Shown: positions 43,616-52,380, numbered from the stretch's first letter. The stretch is 64,000 nt of DNA from Candidatus Accumulibacter proximus (GCA_016709675.1 JADJMH010000005.1:372001-436000), one strand, 5' to 3'. Notes: generated by a model from the letters alone, not told the origin. Numbers and translations are program-made.

Positions 43616-44446
43616 TCAGGCGTTCTCGCCGCTGACGCCGGCGTCGTCGCCATTCTTGCCGCTGATTTCGGCGTAGGCGGAGTGGTTGTGAATCGACTCG
43701 AAGTTTTCGGACTTGACGATCCATTGCGCAATGCGCGGTTCGGTCATCAGCCGCAGCGCGATGTCGCGAACGAGGTCCTCGACAAATTTCGGGTTGTCAT
43801 AGGCACGCTCGGTCACCCACTTCTCATCGGGGCGCTTGAGCAGTCCGTACACCTCGCAGGAAGCCTCGTCCTCGGCGAGACGCACCAGTTCATCAGGCGC
43901 CATCCCGGCGCGCAGTCTCGCGCTGATGGTGATGTGCGAGCGCTGGTTGTGTGCCCCGTAGTCGCTGATTTCCTTGGAACAAGGACAGAGACTGGTCACC
44001 GGTGCAACGATCTCGAGGGTCAGTTCCGCTGCCTGCCCTTCGCGCTTGTCGACGACCATCCGCACATCGTAGTCCAGCAGGCTTTCGACGCCTGAGACGG
44101 GGGCGACCTTGTTGATGAAGTAGGGGAAAGCGAGTTCGATCTCGCCACTGTGTGCATCCAGTCGCAGCAGCATGTCGTCGAACATGCGCATCAGGCGATC
44201 GCCATTCAACGGAGGACGTCGGCGTTCGAGGATTTCGACAAAGCGGGACATGTGCGTACCCTTGACGTCAGACGGTAGGCCGACCGACATCGACAGGCGA
44301 GCGACGGTGTTTTGCACCTTGCCGGTCGCGTCGAGCAGCGCAAGCGGATAACGCAACCCCTTGACCCCGACCTTGTGGATCGCGAGCTGCCTCAGGTCGG
44401 CACTGGCCTGGATATCGGGGAGCAGGAAGCGCTCTGGTGCATTCAT
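43616..44446 (-). CDS. folE2: GTP cyclohydrolase FolE2 (type IB)
   Basis: The ATG at 44446 (MNAPERFLLP) gives 276 residues. It has the FolE2 signature with the metal-binding cysteine in VTSLCPCSKEISDYGAHNQR, the start of the tunnelling fold, and ESIHNHSAYAE near the C-terminus. It makes 7,8-dihydroneopterin triphosphate from GTP, the first step to folate and pterins, and can work with metals other than zinc. It leads the operon, 17 bp before the FAD oxidoreductase. In LitR-regulated sets folE genes are co-induced with photolyases, which need a folate chromophore. Confidence 0.93.
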   Translation of the reverse strand: MNAPERFLLPDIQASADLRQLAIHKVGVKGLRYPLALLDATGKVQNTVARLSMSVGLPSDVKGTHMSRFVEILERRRPPLNGDRLMRMFDDMLLRLDAHSGEIELAFPYFINKVAPVSGVESLLDYDVRMVVDKREGQAAELTLEIVAPVTSLCPCSKEISDYGAHNQRSHITISARLRAGMAPDELVRLAEDEASCEVYGLLKRPDEKWVTERAYDNPKFVEDLVRDIALRLMTEPRIAQWIVKSENFESIHNHSAYAEISGKNGDDAGVSGENA

Positions 44447-44566
44447 GAGAAGTCTCCGGTAGGGTAACAATGGGTTGCTGATGGCAAGCAGCACCGCGCG
44501 CCAGAGGCCTTGGGACATTGGCTAAGGGAAGCCTTTGGCTGCGCGCTGTACACTGGCGTCCGTTTT

Positions 44567-44581
44567 TTTGTCCTGGACAAA
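44567..44581. promoter_or_regulatory. Palindromic operator 1, candidate CarH/LitR site
   Basis: TTTGTCCTGGACAAA is a perfect 15-bp palindrome lying between folE2 and the MerR-type regulator. It differs from operator 2 only at the central base in the 13-bp core TTGTCCxGGACAA. Binding is inferred from position and pairing. Confidence 0.65.
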
Positions 44582-44641
44582 TAGTCTAATAGTCGCTAAT
44601 ATAGTCGTATGTGTTTCAGCTTGTCAACGCATTTTATCCAT

Positions 44642-44654
44642 TTGTCCAGGACAA
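44642..44654. promoter_or_regulatory. Palindromic operator 2 overlapping the regulator's ribosome binding site
   Basis: TTGTCCAGGACAA is a perfect palindrome ending 2 bp before the regulator's ATG; its AGGA also serves as the Shine-Dalgarno. Centre-to-centre distance from operator 1 is 74 bp, about seven helical turns, so one tetrameric repressor could hold both. Confidence 0.65.
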
Positions 44655-44655
44655 T

Positions 44656-45597
44656 ATGAACATTCGTCCAGCCTTGAGCATCAGCGCCGTCGAGCGCGAG
44701 ACCGGACTTGGCAAAGACACGTTGCGCGTTTGGGAACGCCGCTACGGTTTCCCGCAGCCAACGCGCGACAACCACGGTGAGCGCGTGTACCCTGTCGAGC
44801 AGGTCGACCGGTTACGATTGCTGAAACGACTGATCGATCATGGTTACCGTCCCGGCAGGCTGTTTGCGGCCAGCGAGGAGGAGTTCTCGTCGCTCTGCAG
44901 GGCGTGCGCGGCGAAGAGCGTCGTTGAGCCGGGGGGTGGCGACGAACTGGTGTCGCACGCCATCCGGTTGATCAAGGCGAACGATGCGTCGGTCCTGCGT
45001 CAGGCCCTGCATCAGGCGATGATGCGGCTGGGGCTGCAGGGATTCATCATCGACGTTGTTGCGCCGCTCAATCAGGCAGTGGGCGAGGCGTGGATGAGCG
45101 GTGAGTTACAGGTCTTCGAGGAACACCTGTACACGGAGCAGATGAAAGCCCTGCTGCGCCAGGCGATCGGCAACCTGCCGCCGGGCGTCGGTCGCCCGCG
45201 CATCCTGCTGACTACCGTCCCTGAGGAGCAGCACCTCCTTGGTCTCCTGATGGTTGAGGCGTTGCTGGTGCTCGATGGCGCCACCAGTATTTCGCTCGGC
45301 ACACAGACGCCACTTCTCGACATCCAGATGGCCGCGATGGCACACAAGGCCGACGTCGTTGCCGTGTCGTTTTCCGCAGCGTTCCCGGCCAGACAGGTTG
45401 CACCCCAGGTCAGCCACTTGCGGCAACTTCTGCCGTCGGAGGTTGAGCTATGGGTCGGTGGAACTGGCGCCCAGCGCGTTGTTCCGCAGCCCGGTGTGAT
45501 CGTTCTGGCCACTCTGCGAGGCGCCCTGGAGGCACTAGAAGCCTGGCGGGACTGCGGACACGGCGATCATCCTCCTGTCTCGCACGACCAGCGATGA
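44656..45597 (+). CDS. MerR-family B12-dependent photoreceptor regulator (CarH/LitR type)
   Basis: The start at 44656 (MNIRPALSIS) gives 313 residues. The N-terminal MerR winged helix reads SAVERETGLGKDTLRVWERR. A helical B12-cap domain follows, with W-x9-EH complete (EAWMSGELQVFEEH), the residues that cap the adenosyl group in Thermus CarH. The C-terminal B12-binding domain has the E-x-H-x-x-G motif (PEEQHLLG), supplying the lower-ligand histidine. In the dark, AdoB12-bound tetramers repress; light breaks the Co-C bond and releases DNA. It is divergent from folE2 with two palindromes between. Confidence 0.9.
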   Translation: MNIRPALSISAVERETGLGKDTLRVWERRYGFPQPTRDNHGERVYPVEQVDRLRLLKRLIDHGYRPGRLFAASEEEFSSLCRACAAKSVVEPGGGDELVSHAIRLIKANDASVLRQALHQAMMRLGLQGFIIDVVAPLNQAVGEAWMSGELQVFEEHLYTEQMKALLRQAIGNLPPGVGRPRILLTTVPEEQHLLGLLMVEALLVLDGATSISLGTQTPLLDIQMAAMAHKADVVAVSFSAAFPARQVAPQVSHLRQLLPSEVELWVGGTGAQRVVPQPGVIVLATLRGALEALEAWRDCGHGDHPPVSHDQR

Positions 45598-45726
45598 CCT
45601 GGCGCACGGGCGCCAGCGCTGAACACCGCCAGGCAAATAGGTCGGTCTCTGCGCCATGATTGGCTCGGCGATCCCCGCGGTGGTGACCGCTACTGGATCA
45701 AGGGGATCCATTGTGGACCGGCCTGA

Positions 45727-46158
45727 CTAGGCAGTGATTCGCCCCGGTCGATCGGGACCGATCCGTCGTAGATCGGTGTCTTCCTGCCAATCGCACCGCG
45801 TTGCACTGGAGTAGGCATATTGCCGACTCTGCTCAGCGGTTTGCTGCAGGAAAGCCTGCAAGGTCCGCTCCAGGTGAGCCGGGGACGGCCGCATGGTGCC
45901 GTAGAAGAGGATCAATTGTTGCCGCTTGATGATCAGCGTGGGGAAGTCTTCCACATCGATGTCGCCGAGTTGATCTGCGTCCGATTCAATGTCCAGCCAG
46001 CAGAACCCTGCAACAGGGAACTGTCTGGCAACCTCCTGGAAGCCTTTTCGGTAGTCCCGGCAAACGCCACACCATTCGGCGCACAGGCATACGATGAGAA
46101 ACTCGTTGGGTGCAGACGCTCCCTCACTGTGCTCGCGGGGTCGCTGCTGATCGATCAT
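45727..46158 (-). CDS. Thioredoxin-like protein
   Basis: 143 residues with a thioredoxin fold: CLCAEWCGVCRDYRKGF carries the redox motif CGVC (instead of CGPC), then FCWLDIESDADQLGDIDVED and the cis-proline in DFPTLIIKRQ. No signal peptide or membrane segment is present, so it acts in the cytoplasm. The C-terminal ~35 residues are hydrophilic and probably disordered. The usual length is ~108, so it has both a short leader and a tail. Substrate unknown. Confidence 0.85.
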   Translation of the reverse strand: MIDQQRPREHSEGASAPNEFLIVCLCAEWCGVCRDYRKGFQEVARQFPVAGFCWLDIESDADQLGDIDVEDFPTLIIKRQQLILFYGTMRPSPAHLERTLQAFLQQTAEQSRQYAYSSATRCDWQEDTDLRRIGPDRPGRITA

Positions 46159-46319
46159 TTCCAGGAAGCCCTCGCTCTCGCCCTTGCAATGCTCATGGTG
46201 TCGGCGTCATGACGCGGCGACCAAGGGCCCCTTGCCTGCAGGCACGCCACAGTGGACCGGGGCACTGCTTGCCGGGCACGGTCAATTGGCTCAGGCTCGG
46301 TCGCGCTTCTTGTCGCTCA

Positions 46320-47596
46320 TCAAGTGCCGGTTTGGCCTTGCAGGAGTTGCTGAATGTGGCCAATCAGTTGCTCTTCGGGATAGGGCTTGCCAAGCACGAC
46401 GTCAACGCCGGCCGCGGCAGCCTCCGCACGCAGCTGATCGTTGTCGGAAGTCACCATAATGATCGGGACACGGGCGGTACGCGGATTGCCACGCACCTGA
46501 CGCGCCAATTGCAGGCCATTCATGCCTGGCATGTCCACGTCGGTTACCAGCACATCAGGCGCAGCAGCCTCGATCTGCCGCGCTGCATCCAGGCCATCTT
46601 CTGCCGTCACTACCTGGTAACGGTGGGCGGCCAGCAGTCGACCCGTCTTGATCCGCACGACCCTTGAATCATCAGCCACCATCACCACGGTTTCTTCCGC
46701 AGTCTTGGTCTTCAGTGTAACGGGCGGAGGGGCGGCGGCGAGAGTCCGACGCTGCAAGTCCTCTGCGGCCTGGCGTTCGGTTTCCCTCTCGATCGCAGCC
46801 TCGACAGCCTGACGTTCCTCTTCCTCCTGGCGTAGTGCCGCCTCTACCGCCAGACGTTCGGCTTCGCGCCGGGCAGCTTCCTCGGTGGCCAGACGTTCGG
46901 CTTCGCGCCGGGCAGCTTCCTCGGCGGCGAGGCGTTCGGCTTCGCGCCGGGCAGCCTCCTCGGCGGCCAGACGTTCGGCTTCGCGCCGGGCAGCTTCCTC
47001 GGTGGCCAGACGTTCGGCTTCGCGCCGGGCAGCTTCCTCGGCGGCGAGGCGTTCGGCTTCGCGCCGGGCAGCCTCCTCGGCGGCCAGGCGTTCGGCTTCG
47101 CGCCGGGCAGCTTCCTCGGCGGCGAGGCGTTCGGCTTCGCGCCGGGCAGCCTCCTCGGCGGCAGGCGTTCGGCGAGGCGCTTCAGGCGTTCGCGCCGGGC
47201 AGCCTCCTCGGCGGCCAGGCGTTCGGCTTCGCGCCGGGCAGCTTCTTCGGCAGCCAGGCGTTCGGCTTCGCGCCGGGCAGCTTCCTCGGCGGCGAGGCGT
47301 TCGGCTTCGCGCCGGGCAGCCTCCTCGGCGGCCAGGCGTTCGGCTTCGCGCCGGGCAGCTTCCTCGGCGGCGAGGCGTTCGGCTTCGCGGCGGGCAGCTT
47401 CTTCGGCAGCCAGGCGTTCGGCTTCGCGACGGGCGGCCTCTTCGGCGGCAAGTCGCGCAGTGTCGTCGGTAATCCTGCCCTCTGGTTCCCGGTCGACTCG
47501 CCTAGCGGCGGCGCGGCGAGCACGCAGCAAACTCAACACGATAAGAGCGAAGAAAACACCGGCTGCGATCAACAGCAAGATCTGACTCATTGACAT
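46320..47596 (-). pseudogene. Membrane-anchored coiled-coil response regulator, frameshifted in a 39-bp repeat tract
   Basis: From the ATG at 47596 (MSMSQILLLIAAGVFFALIV) there is one transmembrane helix, a basic stretch, then repeats of a 13-residue unit (EAARREAERLAAE). After seven units the frame is lost near 47161-47192, where the regular 39-bp unit is disturbed by a net change of 14 bases. The other frame then resumes the same repeats and ends in a complete receiver domain: VADDSR, the phosphoacceptor D in VTDVDMPGM, MVTSDND and the LGKPY lysine. The intact ancestor would be a tethered receiver protein. As it stands the receiver is cut off from the anchor, unless the sequence is wrong here. 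Confidence 0.7.
46850..47450. repeat. About fifteen 39-bp tandem coding repeats
   Basis: The unit GGCGTTCGGCTTCGCGCCGG plus its remainder repeats with few changes, encoding EAARREAERLAAE on the minus strand. Because the unit is a multiple of three and GC-rich, all frames stay open, which creates long spurious frames on both strands. Confidence 0.9.
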
Positions 47597-48135
47597 TGAA
47601 GGTACCTTCGCATTGACTATTGTCCACAACCGTCGGAACCTGCCGACGCACACCCAGCCTCTGTCCATCCATTGGCCAACGATGCAGCTGCATTCGTATC
47701 CGCATGATAAAACGAATAACTGGAACGTTGGGTGATCGCATCGCTGAGAACGTGCCGAATCCGGTACGATAGCCCGGAAAATAGACGCTGGCCGTTTGCG
47801 AAACGCTGCCGGCCTTGCCCGATCATCTGCCCCTGGCTCTTGCACCCCCGCGCAGCGCCCGCTGGGATCTCCAAGCGGCGAGCAGCCGCAGGACTGGAAG
47901 GTCCAACAACGGCAGATCACTCATTCGTCGACACCGCTCATGGCGGTCAGGCCCGGAAACTGAGAGAATCGCGGATTGGAAATGATCCTGGTGAATGGGA
48001 AGCTGCCGGATCGGCTCTGCTCGTCGCTGATGAAGGTCAGGATTTTCGCTGCTCCTGAAGAACATCTGGCTCGCCGCCTTCGCGAGCCAGGCGCGGGCCC
48101 ACGTTGCGCGCAAGGCTGGCGCGGAGGAGTTTTAC
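47597..48135. other. Intergenic region upstream of ribBA
   Basis: About 540 bp between the divergent receiver protein and ribBA. I looked for an FMN riboswitch because of the riboflavin genes; the conserved AGGG..CC..GGCGGU and CCG..GAGCC elements are absent. Short frames here have no support. The receiver gene promoter probably lies in the AT-richer part around 47690-47770. Confidence 0.5.
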
Positions 48136-49269
48136 ATGGCACCACAGAGCAAGTCCGCCGATGTTTCGCCGATCGAAGAGATCATTGTTGAAATGCGGGC
48201 CGGACGCATGGTTGTCCTGGTGGACGAGGAAGATCGCGAGAACGAGGGTGATCTTATTCTTGCCGCCGAGCATGTGACTGCCGAGGCGATCAACTTCATG
48301 GCCCGGTTTGGCCGCGGCCTCATCTGCCTGACGTTGACTGAGGCGCGCTGCCGGCAACTGGGGCTGACCCAGATGGCGCGCGACAACAAGAGCCCTTACA
48401 GTACGGCCTTCACGGTTTCCATCGAAGCCGCTGAAGGGGTCACGACCGGCATCTCGGCTCAGGACCGCGCGCTGACCATCAAGGCTGCCGTGGCGAGGAA
48501 TGCGCGACCTGAAGACATCGTACAACCCGGTCATGTCTTTCCAATCATGGCTAAGCATGGCGGCGTTCTGGTGCGTGCCGGTCACACCGAAGCCGGCTGC
48601 GACCTGGCACTCCTGGCTGGCCTGGAGCCGGCGTCGGTGATCTGCGAGATCCTCAAGGAAGATGGCAGCATGGCGCGCCTCAGCGATCTCGCCGAGTTCG
48701 CCCGCGAGCATGGTCTCAAGATCGGTACCATTGCGGATCTCATCCATTACCGGAGTCGGCACGAGACGCTGATCGAACGTACCCTTTCCAAGACGGTGCA
48801 GTCGGCACATGGCGAATTTACCCTGCACGCGTATACCGACTGCAGTTCCAACGAAGTGCACCTGGTGCTGACCAAAGGCGATATTCGCCCGGACAAGGAA
48901 ACGCTGGTACGTGTCCACGAACCCCTCTCGGTGGTCGACTTTCTCGATCCTGGGGGTGGTCGGCACACCTTTCCACTCAACGTCGCTCAGGCAGCACTGG
49001 CGCGCGTGGAGGCCGGGGTGATCGTGCTCCTGCACCGTCCCGAAAGTGGCCAGGATCTGCTGGCGATACTCCGTGAGCCGGTCTCGACCAGACGTCCGGC
49101 GACCCGCTGGGACCCCCGGATCTACGGCATCGGCGCGCAGATCCTGCGCGATCTCGGGGTCGGGAAGATGAAACTACTCGCCAGCCCGCGCCGGATGCCG
49201 AGCATGACCGGCTTTGACCTTGAAGTGACCGGCCACATTGCCACGCCAGCCGACCTTGAGAGACTCTGA
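48136..49269 (+). CDS. ribBA: 3,4-dihydroxy-2-butanone-4-phosphate synthase with degenerate GTP cyclohydrolase II domain
   Basis: 377 residues. The N-terminal ~205 residues are a complete DHBP synthase: DEEDRENEGDLILAAE, ARGLICLTLT-like FGRGLICLTLTE, TTGISAQDRA and RAGHTEAGCDL, the catalytic acidic, Cys/His and Arg residues. It makes the four-carbon unit of riboflavin. The C-terminal half aligns with GTP cyclohydrolase II (VLTKGDI, LVRVHE) but the zinc cysteines of the GDVFGSxRCDC region are lost; it reads PLSVVDFLDPGGG. A separate RibA elsewhere must then supply the second activity. The gene leads ribH-nusB. Confidence 0.92.
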   Translation: MAPQSKSADVSPIEEIIVEMRAGRMVVLVDEEDRENEGDLILAAEHVTAEAINFMARFGRGLICLTLTEARCRQLGLTQMARDNKSPYSTAFTVSIEAAEGVTTGISAQDRALTIKAAVARNARPEDIVQPGHVFPIMAKHGGVLVRAGHTEAGCDLALLAGLEPASVICEILKEDGSMARLSDLAEFAREHGLKIGTIADLIHYRSRHETLIERTLSKTVQSAHGEFTLHAYTDCSSNEVHLVLTKGDIRPDKETLVRVHEPLSVVDFLDPGGGRHTFPLNVAQAALARVEAGVIVLLHRPESGQDLLAILREPVSTRRPATRWDPRIYGIGAQILRDLGVGKMKLLASPRRMPSMTGFDLEVTGHIATPADLERL

Positions 49270-49304
49270 TGGGCACGCCAAGAAGCCGTGAAGGGACGCC
49301 TGCC

Positions 49305-49784
49305 ATGGCAGGCTACGAGAATATCTACGAGTACGAGCCTTCGCTCAAGGGCAAGGGGCTGGCGATTGGTGTCGTGATGAGCCGCTTCAATCAGGATATC
49401 AGTGAAGGCCTGCTCAGTGCCTGCACCAGCGAACTCAAGCGTCTTGGCGTGGACGAAGGAAGCGTTGCCATTGCCACCGTTCCGGGCGCTCTGGAAATAC
49501 CCCTGGTGCTGCAGAGGATGGCGCGCAGCGGCCGCTTCAACGCCCTGATCGCCCTCGGCGCGGTCATTCGCGGAGAAACCTATCACTTCGAGATTGTCTC
49601 GAACGATTCCTGCCGGGCGCTGATGGAAGTGCAGATCAGTACCGGAATACCCATCGCCAACGGCATTCTGACCTGCGAAGACGACGATCAGGCGATCGCG
49701 CGCATGCATCAGAAGGGGTCCGACTGCGCCCAGGTCGCGGTCGAGATGGCCAATCTGCTGGGTGCCATCGGGGGACAATCGTGA
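49305..49784 (+). CDS. ribH: 6,7-dimethyl-8-ribityllumazine synthase
   Basis: The ATG at 49305 is preceded by aaggga at a usual distance; an in-frame ATG at 49269 overlapping the ribBA stop is the alternative and would add 12 residues. The protein of 159 residues has GVVMSRFN, the VPGALEIPL substrate loop, LGAVIRGETYHFE with the catalytic His and GILTCEDDDQA where most members read GILTTENxxQA. It condenses the ribB product with the pyrimidine to give lumazine, forming an icosahedral or pentameric assembly. Confidence 0.93.
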   Translation: MAGYENIYEYEPSLKGKGLAIGVVMSRFNQDISEGLLSACTSELKRLGVDEGSVAIATVPGALEIPLVLQRMARSGRFNALIALGAVIRGETYHFEIVSNDSCRALMEVQISTGIPIANGILTCEDDDQAIARMHQKGSDCAQVAVEMANLLGAIGGQS

Positions 49785-50278
49785 TGGCTGGGAAGCTCCA
49801 GGCGGTGCCAGCGAGCACTCACGCCGCGGTCAGATCAGCGCGTCGACTAGCCCGCGAACTCGTCCTTCAGGGACTCTACCAATCGCTGGTGAGTGGTAAC
49901 GACGAGGCAGCGATTGAAGCGCATCTGCTCGACAGCGAAGGCTTTGACAAGGCCGACCGCGAGTTCTTCACCGGCTTGCTGCGGGGTGTTCTCGCTCAAC
50001 GCAGACTGCTGGAGGGGCAGCTGCAGTCCTATCTCGATCGTCCCTTCAGAGAACTCTCGCCGGTCGAGGCCTGTGTTCTCCTGGCGGGCGCTTTCGAGTT
50101 GAACAATTACGCGCAGACGCCCTACCGGGTGATCATCAACGAGTCGATCGAGTTGGCGAAGGGTTATGGCGGAACCGACGGTCACAAGTACATCAACGGT
50201 GTTCTCGACAAACTGGCTGCGAGCGTGCGCTCAGCCGAGGTTGACGCCAGGCGCGCGACGCGTGGCAGAGGCCGTTGA
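49781..50278 (+). CDS. nusB: Transcription antitermination factor NusB
   Basis: The GTG at 49781 overlaps the ribH stop; the ATG at 49784 is equally likely. About 165 residues, all-helical: SARRLARELVLQGLYQ at the start, the central DRPFRELSPVEACVLLAGAF and the highly conserved C-terminal YRVIINESIELAKGYGGTDG with INGVLDKLA. It binds boxA RNA with NusE in rRNA antitermination. ribH-nusB-thiL order is common in Proteobacteria. Confidence 0.95.
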   Translation: MMAGKLQAVPASTHAAVRSARRLARELVLQGLYQSLVSGNDEAAIEAHLLDSEGFDKADREFFTGLLRGVLAQRRLLEGQLQSYLDRPFRELSPVEACVLLAGAFELNNYAQTPYRVIINESIELAKGYGGTDGHKYINGVLDKLAASVRSAEVDARRATRGRGR

Positions 50279-50321
50279 TAGTTGCTTTGATTGATCTGGC
50301 GAAGGAACAACGGAAGCGACG

Positions 50322-51275
50322 ATGAGCAGCGAATTCGAACTGATCCGGCGCTATTTTTCCAGACCAACAGCGCAGGCCATCCTCGGTCCGGGTGACGATT
50401 GTGCCCTCGTGGCTCCCTCGCCGGGAATGAACCTCGCGATCACCACCGATATGCTGGTCGAAGGAACCCACTTCCTGCCTAATACTGACCCCAGTCGGCT
50501 CGGCTGGAAAGCGCTGGCAGTGAATCTCTCGGATCTGGCAGCGATGGGAGCGCGGCCACGCTGGGCCTTGCTTGCCGGTAGTCTGCCGGAAGCCTGCGAA
50601 TCGTGGGTCGGATCTTTTGCTGAAGGACTGTATGCCTGCGCCACCCGGTTTGGCGTCGATGTGATCGGGGGTGACACCACCCGTGGTCCGCGCAATCTGT
50701 GTCTGACGGCGATCGGCGAGCTGCCCGCCGGCACCGCACTCAGACGTGACGGTGCGTTGCCGGGCGACGACCTGTGGGTTTCAGGCCAGCCCGGCCTGGC
50801 GGCCCTCGGTCTAGCCCATCTGCAGGCCAGAACACGGCTGCCTGACGAGCTTGCCGATAGCTGCCTTGCCTCCCTGCTGCGCCCATTCCCCCGAGTCGAA
50901 CTGGGGCTGTCCCTGCGTGGCCTTGCGCATGCCGCCATCGACATCTCCGACGGCCTGCTCGCTGACCTCGGCCATATCCTTGAGCGTTCAGGGGTCGCCG
51001 CGGAAGTCTTCGTCGCGCAGTTGCCGCCGCTGCCGGCGCAGGCGGACCCGGTGCTGGCTCGCCGGTGTCAGCTCGCTGGCGGAGACGACTACGAACTCAT
51101 GTTTTCTGCACCACCCGAGAAGCGCTCTGAGCTCGCCGCGCTGGCGCGCAGGCTGGCCCTGCCGCTCTGGCGTTGCGGCCACTTGGTCGGTTCTTCGCCT
51201 GGCCGTATCGACGTGTTCGGCGAAGAGGGGCAGCCTCTGGCCATCGAGCAGAGAGGTTACGATCATTTTGGCTAG
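50322..51275 (+). CDS. thiL: Thiamine-monophosphate kinase
   Basis: 317 residues. The start MSSEFELIRRYF is typical. Mg/ATP-binding motifs are GPGDDCALV, TDMLVEGTHF, VNLSDLAAMGARP and VIGGDTTRG; the C-terminal LAGGDDYELMFS is diagnostic. It phosphorylates thiamine monophosphate to the active diphosphate. It lies 43 bp after nusB and its 3' end overlaps the probable pgpA start by eight bases. Confidence 0.95.
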   Translation: MSSEFELIRRYFSRPTAQAILGPGDDCALVAPSPGMNLAITTDMLVEGTHFLPNTDPSRLGWKALAVNLSDLAAMGARPRWALLAGSLPEACESWVGSFAEGLYACATRFGVDVIGGDTTRGPRNLCLTAIGELPAGTALRRDGALPGDDLWVSGQPGLAALGLAHLQARTRLPDELADSCLASLLRPFPRVELGLSLRGLAHAAIDISDGLLADLGHILERSGVAAEVFVAQLPPLPAQADPVLARRCQLAGGDDYELMFSAPPEKRSELAALARRLALPLWRCGHLVGSSPGRIDVFGEEGQPLAIEQRGYDHFG

Positions 51276-51753
51276 CCCCCCTTCCATTCAGTTCCTGCTG
51301 GCGCATCCCGCCCACCTGGTGGCCTGTGGGTTCGGTAGCGGCCTTTCCCCGCGAGCGCCGGGTACGGTAGGCACGCTCTTTGCTTGGGCTTCATTCCCTC
51401 TACTACGGCCGTGGATGGGCGACTTCGAGATTCTCTGTTTTCTACTGCTCGCTTTCGTCGGCGGGGTGCTGGCGGTGCACAAAACCGGCGTCGACCTCGG
51501 AGTGATCGACCACGGCAGCATCGTCTGGGATGAAATCGTTCCCTTCTGGCTGGTGCTGCTCTTTTGCCCGGCGCACTGGTCATGGCAGCTTACGGCCTTC
51601 TGCGTCTTCCGCCTTTTCGACATCGTCAAGCCACAACCGGCACGCTATTTCGACGAAAAGGTGAAGAATGGTCTTGGAGTAATGTCCGACGACCTGGTCG
51701 CAGCGGGGTATACCCTGGTGATCCTGGCCATCCTGCACTCGGTCCTTGCATGA
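51268..51753 (+). CDS. pgpA: Phosphatidylglycerophosphatase A
   Basis: No ATG fits the start of the conserved domain, so I place the start at the TTG at 51268, with gagagg a little far upstream. The 161-residue protein has the family signature GFGSGLSPRAPGTVGTLFAW, then IVWDEIVPFW and FRLFDIVKPQPARYFDEKVK, with membrane helices around 45-65, 95-115 and 140-160. It removes phosphate from phosphatidylglycerophosphate in the inner membrane. It overlaps both neighbours. Confidence 0.9.
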   Translation: MASPPSIQFLLAHPAHLVACGFGSGLSPRAPGTVGTLFAWASFPLLRPWMGDFEILCFLLLAFVGGVLAVHKTGVDLGVIDHGSIVWDEIVPFWLVLLFCPAHWSWQLTAFCVFRLFDIVKPQPARYFDEKVKNGLGVMSDDLVAAGYTLVILAILHSVLA

Positions 51754-52256
51754 TTGCTTGCGATCAAGCTTCGCTCGAAAGCCTGGCCGCCAAGGTCGGG
51801 CGCCAGCTTCTGGCTAACGGGGAGCGCCTGGCGACGGCTGAATCCTGCACTGGCGGGTGGGTCGGGCAATGCCTGACGGCAATCGCCGGAAGTTCCGGTT
51901 GGTTCGACCGTGGCTTCATCACCTACTCGAATGACGCCAAGATCGAGATTCTGGGCGTCTCTGCCGATGCGCTCGCTGCGCATGGTGCGGTCAGCGAAGC
52001 AATAGCGGCCGCCATGGCGCTGGGAGCACTTGAGCGCAGCCGTGCTGAACGGGCTCTTGCCATCACCGGCATCGCCGGTCCGGAGGGTGGATCTGCGACC
52101 AAGCCTGTCGGGACCGTCTGCTTCGCATGGGCCGGACCGGAGGGATGCGTCGCTACCGCTACTCACCATTTTGACGGCGACCGCGAGACGGTGCGAGCGC
52201 AGTCGGTTGCCCATGCTCTGACAGGCATTCTGCAGCGCGCCCATCGTCTGGTCTGA
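51750..52256 (+). CDS. pncC: Nicotinamide-nucleotide amidohydrolase (CinA C-terminal type)
   Basis: The ATG at 51750 overlaps the pgpA stop (ATGA). The 168-residue protein is the single-domain form: ATAESCTGGWVGQCLT with the catalytic Ser/Lys region, GFITYSNDAKIEILGV, AITGIAGPEGGSATKPVGTV. It deamidates nicotinamide mononucleotide in pyridine-nucleotide recycling. The N-terminal MoCF-like domain of long CinA proteins is absent. It closes the ribBA-led run. Confidence 0.93.
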   Translation: MIACDQASLESLAAKVGRQLLANGERLATAESCTGGWVGQCLTAIAGSSGWFDRGFITYSNDAKIEILGVSADALAAHGAVSEAIAAAMALGALERSRAERALAITGIAGPEGGSATKPVGTVCFAWAGPEGCVATATHHFDGDRETVRAQSVAHALTGILQRAHRLV

Positions 52257-52380
52257 AGGTCCCGCTGGCAGGCGCGCTCTGCCCTTTCTCGAGCAGTCGG
52301 GATCTCGTAAGCTATTTTCGGGAAATTGCTGGCGCTTTGTAATAAAATTAATCACTTAAACGTGCCTTCCCTGCCGCCTG

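Noticed and set aside
46850..47450. Regular 39-bp repeats as a CRISPR array
   Set aside because: Units are contiguous with no unique spacers and encode a periodic Glu/Ala/Arg helix.
46835..47593. 252-residue plus-strand frame over the repeats
   Set aside because: Low-complexity shadow of the minus-strand coding repeats; no start signal or family.
47597..48135. FMN riboswitch before ribBA
   Set aside because: Gene context invited it, but none of the conserved RFN sequence blocks could be found in the leader.
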